The notes beneath the pieces are model-generated. The model was given only the letters and a program-made list of their open reading frames with translations, ran no database searches and was not told where the DNA came from. 64,000 nt of DNA, from the NCBI GenBank assembly GCA_008828725.1, contig MEHQ01000140.1, forward strand, positions 332,079 through 396,078. The letters are read 5' to 3'. Position numbers and translations under genes: made by a program. The stretch's first letter is position 1. Every line of letters begins with the position of its first letter. This DNA comes from Saccharina japonica. Lineage: Eukaryota > Sar > Phaeophyceae > Laminariales > Laminariaceae. Of this stretch, positions 31,801 to 40,808 are shown piece by piece.

Positions 31801-34800
31801 AAACAGGTATACTGCTACGGGACCAATGAACCCTCTGATATTTCATATTTGCTCCAAAAAGGGTCCAAAAAGGGAAGTACGAAGCATGTGCGATCTATTT
31901 TCAACTTGCGACACCCCCGGGATTTCAAGTGACCAACATCCCGAAGGGGAACCTTGTATTTCATACCAAATGTAACTTTCTGCAAACTGGGAAAATTGTA
32001 CAATGCCATAATTGGCACCAACACGCGGCAATATTAACTACGTCATGATTTGTAGTTTGGGCTTATTAAGTGAGCTAGCTAATTGGGGGATTAGAAAGTA
32101 ACAGCAACCGGCACTACGTACTGCTGCTGTGTTGTCTCCTCCTCGGGCCTCAAGTATCTGGAGCTTGGCTCTCGGCTGGAATTTCCCGAGATCGTCGCTC
32201 TGTCTCCGCCGCCGCCGCCACCAGCACAACTACTACAGGGGACCATAACTGCGAGGAAGAACTCGATAAAAACGAAGAAGAAACGCCTTGCACAACATTT
32301 ATTTATGTTTATCATCTTCATTTTGCATATATAAGGAGAACCTTGTCATATATAGTACATTTATAGTGTGTATGTGTGTAATAATAATTAATTAATTTCA
32401 CGAAAGAGGGGAGAAGAATATCATAGAAATCATAACCCATCGCGAATCCCAAAACCATGCACCCCCTACGAGTAGTGTTTACACACTACATGTGGTTCTG
32501 ATTAGTATATACAAGTGTGCACAGATGCTCCGAGTACCTTGGAGTAAAGTAAGGAGTATTGGAGATAAAATACTTCAGGTACTTCGTGTACTCGGAGTAT
32601 TCCGGGGTTCGATACTCCGGGATACTGCTCGTACTCGGAGTATTTCGGGTATGAACACTCTCGATACTGCTTGTACTCGGAGTATTTCGGAGTCCGATAC
32701 TGCGGGTACTCCTTGTACTCCGAGTATTTGGGGCTTCAGTACTGCTCATACTCCAAGTACTCCGAGTATTCAGGCCGCCAGTACTCTAATACTCTTAAGT
32801 ACTCGGAGTACGAAATATACTCGATACTCGGAGTATACTCGGAGTCTGAAGTACGTTAGGAGCATCTTTGCATCATTTTAAAGACTCGGCCGTCATTCCT
32901 CCCAGGTTCTGGGAGCATGAGACTGGCGCTTATAGCATTTCAAAATTCACAGATGCTCCCATTACCTGCGAGTATAATTAGAGTATTTTAGACAAACAAA
33001 TACTCCAGGTACTTCGTGCACTCGAAGTATTTCGGTGTTCAATACTCTCGATACTCGGAGTACTCCGAGTAATTTAGATGTTTGTACTCCGAGTACTGCT
33101 TGTACTCGAGTATAAGTACTGCTCATACTCCCAGTACTCCGAGTATTTGGGCCTTCAGTACCGCTCATACTCCAAGTACTCCGAGTATTTAGACCACCAG
33201 TACTCTAATACTCTCAGTACTCGGAGTACGAAAAATACTCGATACTCCGAGTATACTCGGAGTATCGAGTATACTCGGAGCATCTGTGCAAGTGTGTTCC
33301 CCCGTGATAATAACCACCTCTGTGCGTGTAGATACGAATATGCTCCCAATCCAATCACAGCATCAAAAGGGGGGAAAACACGCCTCGGAGACTACCGTAC
33401 CGTACCCACACGTGGGACCGTCTCCCAACATGGAAGACGTTCACCAAGTTAAGGCTGCAAAGGTCTTACGTACAGCTGAAGCTGTCCGTACAGGAGAGGC
33501 CTCCACGAGATTTTTTTCCCTGCAGTCAGTTGTCGTCCTGTTTTTCTCAACACATCGTATCATATGATACGTTAAGTAGTTCGCTGAGACCTCCGGCAAA
33601 TATATTCCCTTGCCTGTACCCGGCTTGTCCGTGTCTCGGGCACAGGTACGTAGGCTCCTATAAAAGCCGTGTGTACACCACTTACACAACCCCTCCGACG
33701 AATTTCCGAGCTGATTTTTTTTTCCCTCGGGGAGAGTGGAAAACACCGAGCGATGCATCGGACAGAAACATCTCGAACGAGATATTTTCCAAAACCACCA
33801 TTGTTGTTGTTGTTGTTGTTGTGCACGCCTTCCTTGTTTCGTGGAAAACCGGCCGGAAAATTCCTCGCGGGGGGCCGTGTTATCTTGAGTGTTATCTACC
33901 ATTTAGATATGCCATTATGTCCCTATACATAAGCAACCGTTTGTGAATTAATAGTTGATACAAACGGAACTTATATTTTCGGACAGAGTGATACGGTATT
34001 TCCTGGTTAGAAGAGATAACCTTCTACAACTACTCAGCCAGCGCTGATCGAGTAGAGTAGCAGGTTATCCCTTGAAACCAGCACTATTTTCAGTACAAAG
34101 TACTGTAGTAGTATTTGTTTTTTGCGCACCAGGTATAGATATGGTATACTACAATTTTCAACAGCACAAACAGTTTTTGGTCATGGACTGCAATGCATAT
34201 ATACCATTTGCAGATACGGTGGGTCTTTTCGTATTTTCCGACGAGTATCTTATAGCCAAAAGTCAAAAGTTTCCTATCTTTATTGTCATACAAAATATTT
34301 GCACGGTATCAAAGGCTGATGGGACACCGGTGCACGAAATAAAGGATGGTTGGCGGCGTGACTGCTCCTGCTGCATCATGCACCAGACCAGTACCATGCA
34401 ACGCGCTCTATTCAATAGGAGTTCGAAGAGGAAAACTCTCGATGACATATGTATATGATACCAAAGCGGTACAACATGTTACATACAAATTCCGAGTACT
34501 TCTGGAAGTATGAACGAGGAGCTTACTTGAATTAAACCCTTTGGAGACCTACAGCTGAACAGCGACCATACAAAAAAAAAACGAGTGCCGTTTTAGCAAC
34601 CGTCCAGTGTGGCCACGTAGCAGAACGGCAGGTGTCATACTGCGCGCTGTGCGCTTGTCGTTCAAGTTCTCACATGGTAATTAGGACACCAACTTAATCA
34701 CCCCCAGACACAACTACGACCACCACCACCACCCACCCACCAAAAGCAGTCCAGCAGCCTGAGCTGTGATAAGTGACCGATCCTACATCCGCCATAACCC

Positions 34801-37800
34801 TTTCGTCACTGTTTCCCCCTTGTACGTAGTCTCAAACAAGCTACTGCTACGTACAGCAGTACAGTGAATACTGCTTGCCTCGTCCGCGTGCAAGTATCAC
34901 AGCACATGGATACGAAACAACAAGAAGGTCTGCCAACACATATACGATGTTCGAGTAGATATGTACAGCGTCAAGTTTCTTGTTTTCGCTTGCATGTATT
35001 TCGTATGAGAGCGTGATGGAGCAGCACATGACTAGGCACTCTCCTTGTGCAAGCGGAAGGCGCTGCTCTCACTCAGGAGTAGCTTGCTACCGGTGCGTAC
35101 CTGGTACGACTGCTGTATGCCACCATCTGGTGGTACTTCTGATGCGGGCGAGTGGCGGGAAAACCTTCAGGTAGTGTCACTGACTTTTACTTCATTCAAT
35201 GGCCTACGTTGTGATTCTTAGTTCACAATTCAAGAGCACGGGCATCACTTCAAGTCATTGCAGCTGCCACGTAGTACGTCTGTACCCAAGTACCCAAACC
35301 GTTTTTCCACATAGAGCTGTATGACAGGATGTACTGCTGCTTGTATGCGCAGCTTTGCTGTGCAGCTTTTATATAAACATAAAACCTCCCTGCTGTTTGA
35401 GTCTATGTGTGAACACAACCGATTGTCAGATTTCACGTGGTATCAGCGACCAGGTGTATATTCAGGGCTATATACTACGGTAAGTAGTTCTATCTGCTAG
35501 CCTAGCAGCTACGGGGGTGCCTTATACCTGGTACTCTCTTGCAGTCTGCTATCCCTGCTTCGGCGTACGCTCGCAATTCTACACGGTGATCACCCTATCC
35601 ACTGCCTACCGGGGCTGCGATCATCCTTTTGAGTCTCACAAATATGTTCTCTCTTGACCAATAAACAAGAAAGGATGTGTCGTAAACTCCAGTTTAATCT
35701 AGTGTCATACATCTAATCTCGATCTACGTAATCACTTTTGGCCATCAACCCCGCCCGTATTGTAAGAACCGGTGCAAGGAATGATCTCAGAATCCCCTAT
35801 AGCCCCTGTTCTACGTAAGACGCAGTATCACAATAAGCCGAGCCTTGCTCTGTCGCTCATAATTATCGTCAGCTTCACCGAGAAAAACAGACAGGACGGG
35901 GGAGAAGCTGGCAAGACAGCTCAGGCGCCCAAGTCATACCTCAGTACCTTTGGCCTTAGCAGATTCCACACCCCCTTTTCCATGGCGGATACCTTCATCC
36001 CTGGTTTGAACGACTCAGCTTCGGCAGTCATTCACAATATGTTTTCAAGTCATGGGCCTTGGTGGCACCCAAGGTGGGCGGCATACCGCGGTACGATCCA
36101 GACGAGACCTCCGTGTCGACACGTCGCCGGGCCAACGACGTGCGCATGGCGCAGTTGGTGCACGTATACGAAGAGTCCGCCGAACGAGACAACCCATCGC
36201 CCTGCTCGGTGGACTCTCCGCATATGTGCATCAATTGACCCATCAATTGATGCACATATGCCAACAGACCACCGAACAGGGCCATGCGTTGTTCTGGTCG
36301 ATGGACTCTCCGTAAATGTGCATCAACTGCGCCATGCTAACGTCGTTCACCCGGCGACGCCGTGCCGACACGGAGATCTCGCCTGGATCGTACCGCGGTA
36401 TGCCGCCTACCTTGGGTGCCACCAAGTCCATGACGTCTTGAGGAGTTGTCGAAGACAATGACCGAAGCCAGGTCGCTCAAACCAGGGATGAGGGTGCCCT
36501 TCATGGAAAAGGGGGGGTGGATTATGCTAAGGCCAACGGTACCGGGGTGTGACTTGGACGCCTGAGCTGTCTTTCTAGCTTCTCCCCCCTTCTGTCTGTT
36601 TTTCTCGGTGAAGCTGACAATAATTATGAGTGACAGGTCAAGGCTTGGCTCCTCGTAGCACTTACTGCCTCTTAGGTAGAACAGGGGCTAGGTGGAACAG
36701 GGGCTAGGGGGTTATGCTATCATTCCTTGCACCGGTTCCGATCATACGGGCGGGATCGATGGAAAAAAAGCGATTATACAGACCGAGATTAGACTACGAT
36801 ATTATACATGGAGTTTACAACAAAATCTTTGTTTTTGTTGGTCAAGAGCGAATGACATATTTGTAAGACTGAAAAGCATGATCGCAATCCCGGTAGGGAG
36901 TGGTGAGAGCGAGCATCGTGTAGAAAGTGCGGGCGCACGCCGAAGCAGGGACAGCAGACTGCAAGCGCATATAAGGCACCCCCGTAGCTGTCAAGCTCGC
37001 AACTACACTAGGCAGTATCCCGATGCAATAGTTTGGGTAAGGCGGAGCACTGTCTCGCGCCCTAAGGACAGCAGGAGAGTCGTTGGCGACCATGATGCAG
37101 ACGGTATACTGGAAAAATCCCAAGACGGCGTGGCGGTACGTGAGGCTGCCTGAGGTCCTAGCGCCCGACCCAGGGGGTGAAGGCATGGTCACGGGGAGTA
37201 TCGGAGGCCCAGTACCGATAATTCAACGAGTTTCTGCTCAGCGACCAGAGCAACTCGTGGACAGCCTGCGGAAACCAAATCTTATTGTAGCGAAGACCAT
37301 TTATGACAATCCGTCTGCGAATGGTATGGGATGGACAAAGCCTCGATACGCCCTAGGCAAGAAGGGGTCAAGGCCCAGACCTACAACAGTAGGAGGCCAA
37401 AGAAGTAAGGGAGGGTGGAATCACCAGTCGCAGGGGGTGGTGAGGCCATTTGGTGCAAGGAGTTATATCGTAACCCCCTAGCCCCTGTTCTGCCTAAGAG
37501 GCAGTACTACAAAGAGCCAAGCCTTGCTGTCACTCATATTTATTGTCAGTTTCACCGCGAAAGAAAGAGAGAAGGGAAGAGAAGCTGGGAAGACACCACC
37601 CACCCAACCACCCACCCACCCCAACAGCGGTTCTGGCCGTTATATACCAGCAAGACGAATAAGCTCTTCTCACGAGCCTGCGTCGCAGAAGAAAGGTAGA
37701 TATGATATGATCATATTCAGCTGAAGAAATGACAATTCACCACCTATTCGCGACCGGTGGTCCCACCAGCCCTCGCGGAAGGTGAGGCCACTTGATTTAG

Positions 37801-40510
37801 CACTTCTGCAGAGAACGTGCTCCATATACTGCTGTAGGGTAACAGGTACATCAAGACATCACCAGGTTCAAGGGTAAATAGTATACTTGGTATACCTGGT
37901 TCTCCGAGGGCACTAATAGTGGGTACTCGTGGGTACGGAAGTACAAGAGCAATACGTACGTATATATTACTCGTAAAGCAACATGTGAAAATAATCTGCA
38001 GCAATGGCATGGGGCATGGGATGTTGGGATCTTGCCTTATCCATAACTCTACTCGTACGTAGTCCACCGGTATTATAGCTCTACTCGAAGGTCTAGCCCT
38101 ACGACCATAATCAGGTATATACTGCTGCAGTTTCAGCTCTAGGCGTAGAGAAACGTCCTAAGAAAGATTTTCTGGGCGAGAAGCGTTCCTGCGACTACAG
38201 CAGTACAAACCACAACACTGCTGAGCTTCAGGAAAGCGGGGCAATACGAGTTATACGGAAGGATTGGCCAATCAAAAATGTCATCTCTTTGACAAGTTGG
38301 GAAGTGAGAAGTGAGAAGTGAGCAGCACCGCAGGAACACCACCCCAATGGATAGTCGTAGGCTGCGCAAACGAGCTACCGTACACATGCATTAAGTGCTG
38401 CTGTCTGCTACAAGTAACTCCTAACCTCGTACTCGTACATTAGAGATGTTACCCGACGGGTTCCCGTCTTAAACGGGTACCCGCCAACTTTGAGAAAAAA
38501 ATACCCGGGTACTCGCGAGTATTTACGGCCATTTTGGGCGGGTACCCGGGTACCCGTTTCACGGCGGGTACCCTTTTAATACCCGCGGGTACTCATCTAA
38601 CAGCCGAGTACCCGAATGCCCGGGGCCCAAATACTCGGCGAGTATGAAGTGTTACCCGTACCCGTCACGGGTATTAGCAAGCCGGTAATACTCGCGAGTA
38701 CCCAGGGAATTGGCAAAAGGGTAACACTTTAGCATGGTCTAACATGTGAGGCATGAGACAGAGTTTTCATTTCGAAAAGGGTTTCCTCGAGAATATTTAC
38801 CAAATACGTACATACTACCCAGGGGACGTGATTTACGGGACGAGAAGTTGCTATCTCCGGGATTTCTAAGGTAAATCAACGGGTACCCGGGTACCCGGGC
38901 ACTCGTTTAAACCGGGTACACGAGTACCCGGGTATCCGGGTACCCGGGCCTCAAATACTCGGCGAGTATGAAGTCCTACTCGTACCCGTGGCGGGTATTA
39001 GCAAGCCGGGTAATACTCGCGACTCGCGAGTACCCGGGTAAGTGGCAAAAGGGTAACACCTCTATCGTACGGGCTGGGCCCGCCAAGACTCTGCTAGAAC
39101 AGTCAATCGGCTATGCCCCGCTCAATAATGCGTGTTTTGACGTGATTTTTGTACACAGTGTTCCGTAAGTATCAATCAACCTTTTCGATGTCATCCCTTT
39201 TTGTTTTTGTTTTTTCCTCGGGATATATGACCGATCCAACGATCCGTAAAAATGAAAAAGTGGTCATAACAGTTCCGAAAAAGAAAAAGAAAAAAAGGGG
39301 TGACACAAAGTACATTCGCATGTGTGTTTCAAATACGTGGTAAAAAAATCAGTTCGAAAAGTGAAAAATTGAGCGGGGCATCGCAGTAAAACTGCCGTTT
39401 TCGTAATTACTTGTTTTCAGTATAGAATCATGTTTTTGTTATATCTCTTGATGGGTGATGAATTCGGCAATGCAACTTGCATCGATCGTCTCCTTGTGTC
39501 TCAAGCATTGTCTACACCAAATTTCAGCTTGATCGGGAATGGTGTTTTTTTTAGCTGTCATGTGAAATTAGCGTCGAAATCTGGTAAAAAATCAGATTTT
39601 TTTGTACTTTTGGGTTTTCGCAGATATCTCGGCGAAATCGAGTCGGTTTTTTTAAAAGTCAAGAAAAGTCCATACACTATTTTTTTTTGCATCTCCAATA
39701 ATATGTCAGGATCATCTCTGCCAAATTTCCAAGTCTAACTCGCAAAATTGGCCGCGCTATAAGCTCACAACAGAAAATCCGTTTTATGGCTGGCCCAGCT
39801 CGTACATATACACCAGTACATACCAACTCCTTGTGCCTGGTGCTGGCTGCAGTTTGCACAGCAGTTCAAAACTGAAACTTGCACCCAGCACCCAGCATTG
39901 CTGCAGTGTTTGTCTGGTGATAATCACTACAACTGCGTCAGGTGAGCACTCAACTTTGCAAAGCTGATGAGAGAAACGTCGGTCGAGCGCGGAGTACAAG
40001 TCTTCAAAGAGTGGTCGACATTGAAAAAGCATGCTGACGAAGGTGACCAGCATCATAGTCTACGTACGTCCGGTCTGCCTCTGTCTGCCTCCAGACAGAG
40101 CAACACAAAAATGATCATGACACCGATCATGACACTACAGCAGTCGCCCGGTTACCTGTGGATGTCGTCTCGACGTTCATGGAAGTCGTGTCGCCCATCT
40201 TGAGGATGCTTCCTCTCCCGTAGCACCGCTCAATCTGGTGAAGCACCCCGTCCAAGGCTTGCCGACGAGGGTCACCATCCTCGACACTTTTCTTGCCCCC
40301 ACCTGGCTCCTTCTTCATGGTGAGCCCAGCGAGGGGAGCACTTCGAGTGCTGGTAGTCTGTGTGCTTGCGAATGGTGTTTGCGCAGTCGCTTTGCTCGAC
40401 CACACCGCAGGTGTTGGTAGAAACCCTGAGCAAGGGGTGACAAACCCTGCTACCGCAAGTGCTACTCCCAACATATCCTTCATGGCTATAGCTTTCTCTG
40501 CTGGGCGCAA
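21227..40510 (-). CDS. recA: RecA recombinase, probably plastid-targeted; eight exons
   Basis: Exons, 5' to 3' on the minus strand: 40510-40156, 27683-about 27450, 25834 or 25836-25680, 24854-24743, 24008-23914, 22955-22791, 21860-21795, 21367-21227. The product is about 441 residues. It has a bipartite plastid presequence (1-60) and Walker A GPESSGKT (141-148). The catalytic Glu lies in DAEHALD (171), Walker B is [12 protein letters not shown], loop L1 contains [11 protein letters not shown], and the L2 region is [20 protein letters not shown]. The C-terminal tail is acidic. RecA catalyses ATP-dependent homologous pairing and strand exchange; here, by inference, in the plastid. The start at 40510 is the first in-frame ATG; 40483 or 40474 are alternatives. 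Exon 2 contains apparent frame breaks. Every other junction is GT-AG and in phase. Intron 1 is about 12.5 kb. The 3' end faces the helicase gene. Confidence 0.92.
21428..21735 (+). repeat. (CAG)n and (CAA)n tracts in recA intron 7
   Basis: A CAG run (21428-21452) is followed by about 200 nt of CAA/CAG-rich sequence (21535-21735). It generates poly-Leu/Val/Cys frames that are not genes. Confidence 0.9.
21795..21860 (-). CDS. recA: recA exon 7 (66 nt)
   Basis: Acceptor CACGATTTCAG, donor ACCCAG|GTGCTG. It encodes [20 protein letters not shown] and TQ, the helical segment after GQ in RecA. Reading through the donor hits TAG after three Leu codons, so a premature end at 21780 is the alternative. 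Confidence 0.8.
22490..22645 (+). repeat. Repeat A copy A5 with an 86-nt poly(G) tract
   Basis: Positions 22490-22575 are G except for two As. TGTACTCATTTGTTGCTTGC, TTTGACCATTGACCACGC and CCCTTTCGAGACGGAGC follow, then another G run. It lies in recA intron 6. Confidence 0.9.
22791..22955 (-). CDS. recA: recA exon 6
   Basis: Acceptor GGTCCAACAG, donor GCCCAG|GTAATA. It encodes [20 protein letters not shown], then [17 protein letters not shown], then [13 protein letters not shown]. All are hallmark RecA C-terminal-domain segments. Confidence 0.95.
23698..23895 (-). repeat. Adjacent B and A repeats (copies B7 and A11), inverted
   Basis: TTGGTGCAAGCAATGCCAGC, GTGCTCCGTCCCGGCATTG and GAGGGTCTATGGTC are B-type. 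GGTCAATGGTCAAATTAC, AAGGCAAGCAACAAATGAG and TACG before a C run (to about 23890) are A-type. The poly(C) end lies about 20 bp from the donor of recA exon 5. Confidence 0.88.
23914..24008 (-). CDS. recA: recA exon 5
   Basis: Acceptor CTCACCACAG, donor GTCAAG|GTGAGG. It encodes [20 protein letters not shown] and [11 protein letters not shown], the segment right after loop L2. Confidence 0.95.
24139..24200 (-). repeat. (GCT/AGC)n trinucleotide tract
   Basis: A run of GCTGCTGCTG lies just upstream of recA exon 5 in intron 4. Confidence 0.9.
24480..24715 (+). repeat. Minisatellite of about 14-15 bp (CGACACATACGAAA)n
   Basis: About fifteen ACGACACATGCGAA / ACGACACATACGAA units run in tandem, ending 25 nt before the donor of recA exon 4. 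Confidence 0.9.
24743..24854 (-). CDS. recA: recA exon 4 (loop L2 region)
   Basis: Acceptor CACGACTTGCAG, donor ACGAGCG|GTGAGC. It encodes [20 protein letters not shown] and then [18 protein letters not shown], including the RecA signature NQLRSKIGV. Confidence 0.95.
25680..25836 (-). CDS. recA: recA exon 3 (Walker B and loop L1)
   Basis: The donor is AGCAAG|GTGCGA. The acceptor is CTTACAG (exon from 25834) or, if the intron ends in AC, from 25836. It encodes [20 protein letters not shown] and [20 protein letters not shown], then [13 protein letters not shown] poly(C) tract on the coding strand precedes the acceptor by 6 nt. Confidence 0.92.
25841..25995 (+). repeat. Repeat A copy A6 with a poly(G) tract of about 62 nt
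   Basis: A G run at 25841-25905 is followed by GCGTACTCATTGTTGCTTGC, TTTGACCATTGACACGC, CCCTTTCGAGACGGAGCAC and the AATAGAGACACCTC tail shared with A1. On the recA coding strand the run is the pyrimidine tract of the intron 2 acceptor. Confidence 0.9.
26206..26308 (+). repeat. Tandem duplication of about 50 bp
   Basis: Two copies of AACATAGTGCGGGTACTG...GGTACTGCTCTGGGTAGG lie head to tail in recA intron 2. Confidence 0.8.
26555..26600 (-). repeat. Repeat B fragment, copy B8 (inverted)
   Basis: CCTATGGTCATACGCCTGC, AGCCATGCATGAG and AATGAGTACACCCC match the poly(C)-proximal part of family B. Confidence 0.65.
26957..27035 (-). repeat. Poly(C)-ended repeat A, copy A12 (inverted)
   Basis: CCGTCTCGAAAGAGGTGCG, TGGTCAATGGTCAAATG, CCAAGCAACAAATGAG and CACGCCCCCC follow in order and end in a C run. 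Confidence 0.85.
27205..27425 (-). other. T-rich (A-rich on +) start of recA intron 2
   Basis: About 220 nt that are nearly devoid of G+T on the + strand (AAAAAACAAA-type runs). They lie just downstream of exon 2 on the coding strand. No gene is visible. Confidence 0.75.
27450..27683 (-). CDS. recA: recA exon 2 (Walker A, catalytic Glu), with apparent frame breaks
   Basis: The acceptor CATGCAAACCAG gives [17 protein letters not shown], then [16 protein letters not shown] and [10 protein letters not shown]. After Asp (27514-27516) the RecA pattern jumps frame: [11 protein letters not shown] is in one frame and LVSQP in another. Two missing Cs (about 27513 and 27471) and one extra G (about 27455) would restore a single RecA-like frame. 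The end near 27450 is inferred. Confidence 0.82.
27722..27790 (+). repeat. Repeat B copy B3 (truncated)
   Basis: GGGGGGGCGGTGTACTTCAT, GCATGGCCGTAGTCGTATG and ACCCTAGACCCTCG. It lies about 40 bp from the recA exon 2 acceptor. Confidence 0.8.
27796..27880 (+). repeat. Repeat A copy A7
   Basis: A G run of about 15 is followed by AGTACTCATTTGTTACTTGC, ATTTGACCACGCATCCC and TTTCGAGACGTAGCACC. Confidence 0.85.
27887..28030 (+). repeat. Repeat B copy B4 followed by A8 fragment
   Basis: GGGGGGGGTGTACTCAT, GGCCGTAGTCATATGACC, ATAGACCCTCGCATCCC, ACAATGCCGGGACGGAGC and TTTTCACCAACCAGGCAG give the fullest B consensus. A partial A (GGGGGGCGTACTCATTTG) follows at once. Confidence 0.88.
28267..28439. mobile_element. 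MITE with 28-bp perfect TIRs and TA duplication (Tc1/mariner type)
   Basis: Both ends read CAGTACAGGACACCTAATA... inward for 28 identical bases, and TA flanks each side (28265-28266 and 28440-28441). CAGT termini with a TA target are typical of Tc1/mariner derivatives. There is no coding capacity in 173 bp. Confidence 0.9.
28786..28851 (+). repeat. (CAG)n microsatellite, about 22 units
   Basis: Nearly pure GCA repeats lie within recA intron 1. Confidence 0.95.
29680..29752 (-). repeat. N-family repeat, inverted copy
   Basis: AATGGTCCCGCG, ACTACTTGGAATTAGTG and CAGTTCTGAATGGGT match the reverse complement of the units at 1250-1404. Confidence 0.75.
29890..29974 (-). repeat. N-family repeat, inverted copy
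   Basis: CTTAAGAACTGGTCCCA, GGGGACAAACTACTTGGAAT and CAGTTCTGAATGGGC match the N consensus. Confidence 0.8.
30140..30600 (+). repeat. Two P-family repeat copies (30140-30230 and 30525-30600)
   Basis: Both contain a TCGAGGATTTCGTCGAAAC-like core followed by CTCATCTTTG and GCAAGCTG...GGGATACTT. Further copies lie at 49980-50055, 52735-52800 and 53145-53205. Confidence 0.65.
30697..30808 (+). mobile_element. MITE family S, copy 2
   Basis: GGGGGGCCATACGTAGTAAAT on the left and TCCCCTATTTACCACGGCCCC on the right are imperfect inverted repeats like those at 14672-14774. Confidence 0.7.
30820..32100 (+). repeat. Tandem repeat, three units of about 400-500 bp
   Basis: Landmarks such as TCGCCACATTTTT, ACTGACTGACCTGACAAC, AATGTAACTTTCTGCGAACT and TTTGTAGTTTGGGCT recur with periods of about 400 and 500 bp. 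The third unit has an insertion of about 100 bp near 31835-31955. Confidence 0.85.
32515..32871. mobile_element. Palindrome-array element, copy 1 (TACTCGGAGTA repeats)
   Basis: The ends GCACAGATGCTCCGAGTA and, inverted, GCAAAGATGCTCCTAACG enclose about 340 bp. That interior is made largely of the 11-bp palindrome TACTCGGAGTA / TACTCCGAGTA and variants. No protein is coded. Confidence 0.75.
32945..33293. mobile_element. Palindrome-array element, copy 2
   Basis: The ends CACAGATGCTCCCATTAC and, inverted, GCACAGATGCTCCGAGTATA enclose the same kind of TACTCGGAGTA array as copy 1, which lies 75 bp away. Confidence 0.78.
33690..33895. mobile_element. MITE family U, copy 1
   Basis: CGACGAATTTCCGAGCTGATT on the left and GGAAAATTCCTCGCGGGGGG on the right are inverted relatives. 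The interior has GAGCGATGCATCGG and TCGAACGAGAT. Relatives lie at 46165-46400 and 52818-53045. Confidence 0.6.
35508..36990. mobile_element. Foldback element FB1, 1.5-kb palindrome
   Basis: Two arms of about 730 bp are inverted around 36240 (CATCAATTG...CAATTGATG). Landmarks pair across the centre: TACGGGGGTGCC with GGCACCCCCGTA, CAAGGAATGAT with ATCATTCCTTG, and ATACCGCGGTACGATCC with GGATCGTACCGCGGTAT. The arms differ by substitutions and indels. A third partial copy of the outer arm is at 37430-37600. Confidence 0.85.
36055..36460. pseudogene. Protein-coding fragment carried in both FB1 arms
   Basis: The left arm on + (36055-36230) and the right arm on - (36460-36250) both encode [20 protein letters not shown], followed by RRR-x-NDV and MAQL-x-H-x-Y-x-ES. 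No stop interrupts it. The family is not recognised; it looks like a captured gene piece. Confidence 0.5.
37430..37600 (+). repeat. Partial third copy of the FB1 outer arm
   Basis: GGTGCAAGGAGTTATATCG, CCCTAGCCCCTGTTCTGCCT, AGAGCCAAGCCTTGCTGTC and TTGTCAGTTTCACCGCGAAA match 35770-35890. Confidence 0.7.
38447..39060. repeat. GGGTACCCG palindrome arrays, two blocks
   Basis: Blocks at 38447-38735 and 38878-39060 consist of GGGTACCCGGGTACCCG and TACTCGCGAGTA palindromes. The outer ends TGTTACCC and GGGTAACA are inverted. Each block closes with AATACTCGCGAGTACCC and GGCAAAAGGGTAACAC. Confidence 0.8.
39066..39806. mobile_element. TIR element E, copy 1
   Basis: ACGGGCTGGGCCCGCC on the left and GGCTGGCCCAGCTCGTAC on the right are inverted ends. 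The interior shares with 45187-45960 (inverted) the blocks GAGCGGGGCATCGCAG, ATATCTCTTGATGGGTG and GATATCTCGGCGA. No transposase is visible. Confidence 0.75.
40156..40510 (-). CDS. recA: recA exon 1 (plastid presequence and N-terminal domain)
   Basis: The ATG at 40510 opens a frame with a hydrophobic segment ([14 protein letters not shown]), then CSG-FLPTPA, a Ser/Thr-rich transit peptide, and [20 protein letters not shown] and MNVETTSTG, the N-terminal RecA domain. The donor is CCACAG|GTAACC. A signal peptide plus Phe at +1 is the plastid-import code of secondary red plastids. Confidence 0.9.
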
Positions 40511-40808
40511 CTCTTAATCTCCGTGCGTGAAGCTTCCTGGAGGAGACTGAACACCGCGTGCACGAAGCTTGCACCCTACCGCGGGAAAAACACCGATAAA
40601 GCCTGCCAGGTTTGGAAATCCGAGATCCCACAATAAATCGTAATCTTGTCGAGTGTGAGAGGGAGAGGGTGCGTTGTTTCACAGGCTTCGCACACTCTCG
40701 ATTTACTTTAGGAACTCGAGCTTCCCACCTGCTGCCTTTACAGGGCTCGCCAAGGTATCAACGTGTCTGTAAAACAGGAGCGGATTCATTGGGGGCGGTG
40801 TCAAAGCC
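40511..40808. promoter_or_regulatory. Divergent promoter region shared by recA and the ankyrin-like gene
   Basis: About 300 bp separate the two start codons, so both promoters or 5'UTRs must lie here or inside 5' introns. ATTGGGGGCGG lies 10-30 bp before the + strand ATG. I see no convincing TATA box. Confidence 0.5.

Larger units (their letters stand above)
28031..40155 (-). other. Rest of recA intron 1: transposon-rich, no gene supported
   Basis: Between recA exons 1 and 2 (12.5 kb) I see only repeats and mobile elements, listed separately. Stretches such as 33900-35500 and 37750-38400 are AT-rich and without a recognisable feature. Confidence 0.7.

Noticed and set aside
32500..33300. CRISPR-like array of TACTCGGAGTA repeats
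   Set aside because: Units are short palindromes without uniform repeats or spacers, there are no cas genes, and the DNA is eukaryotic.
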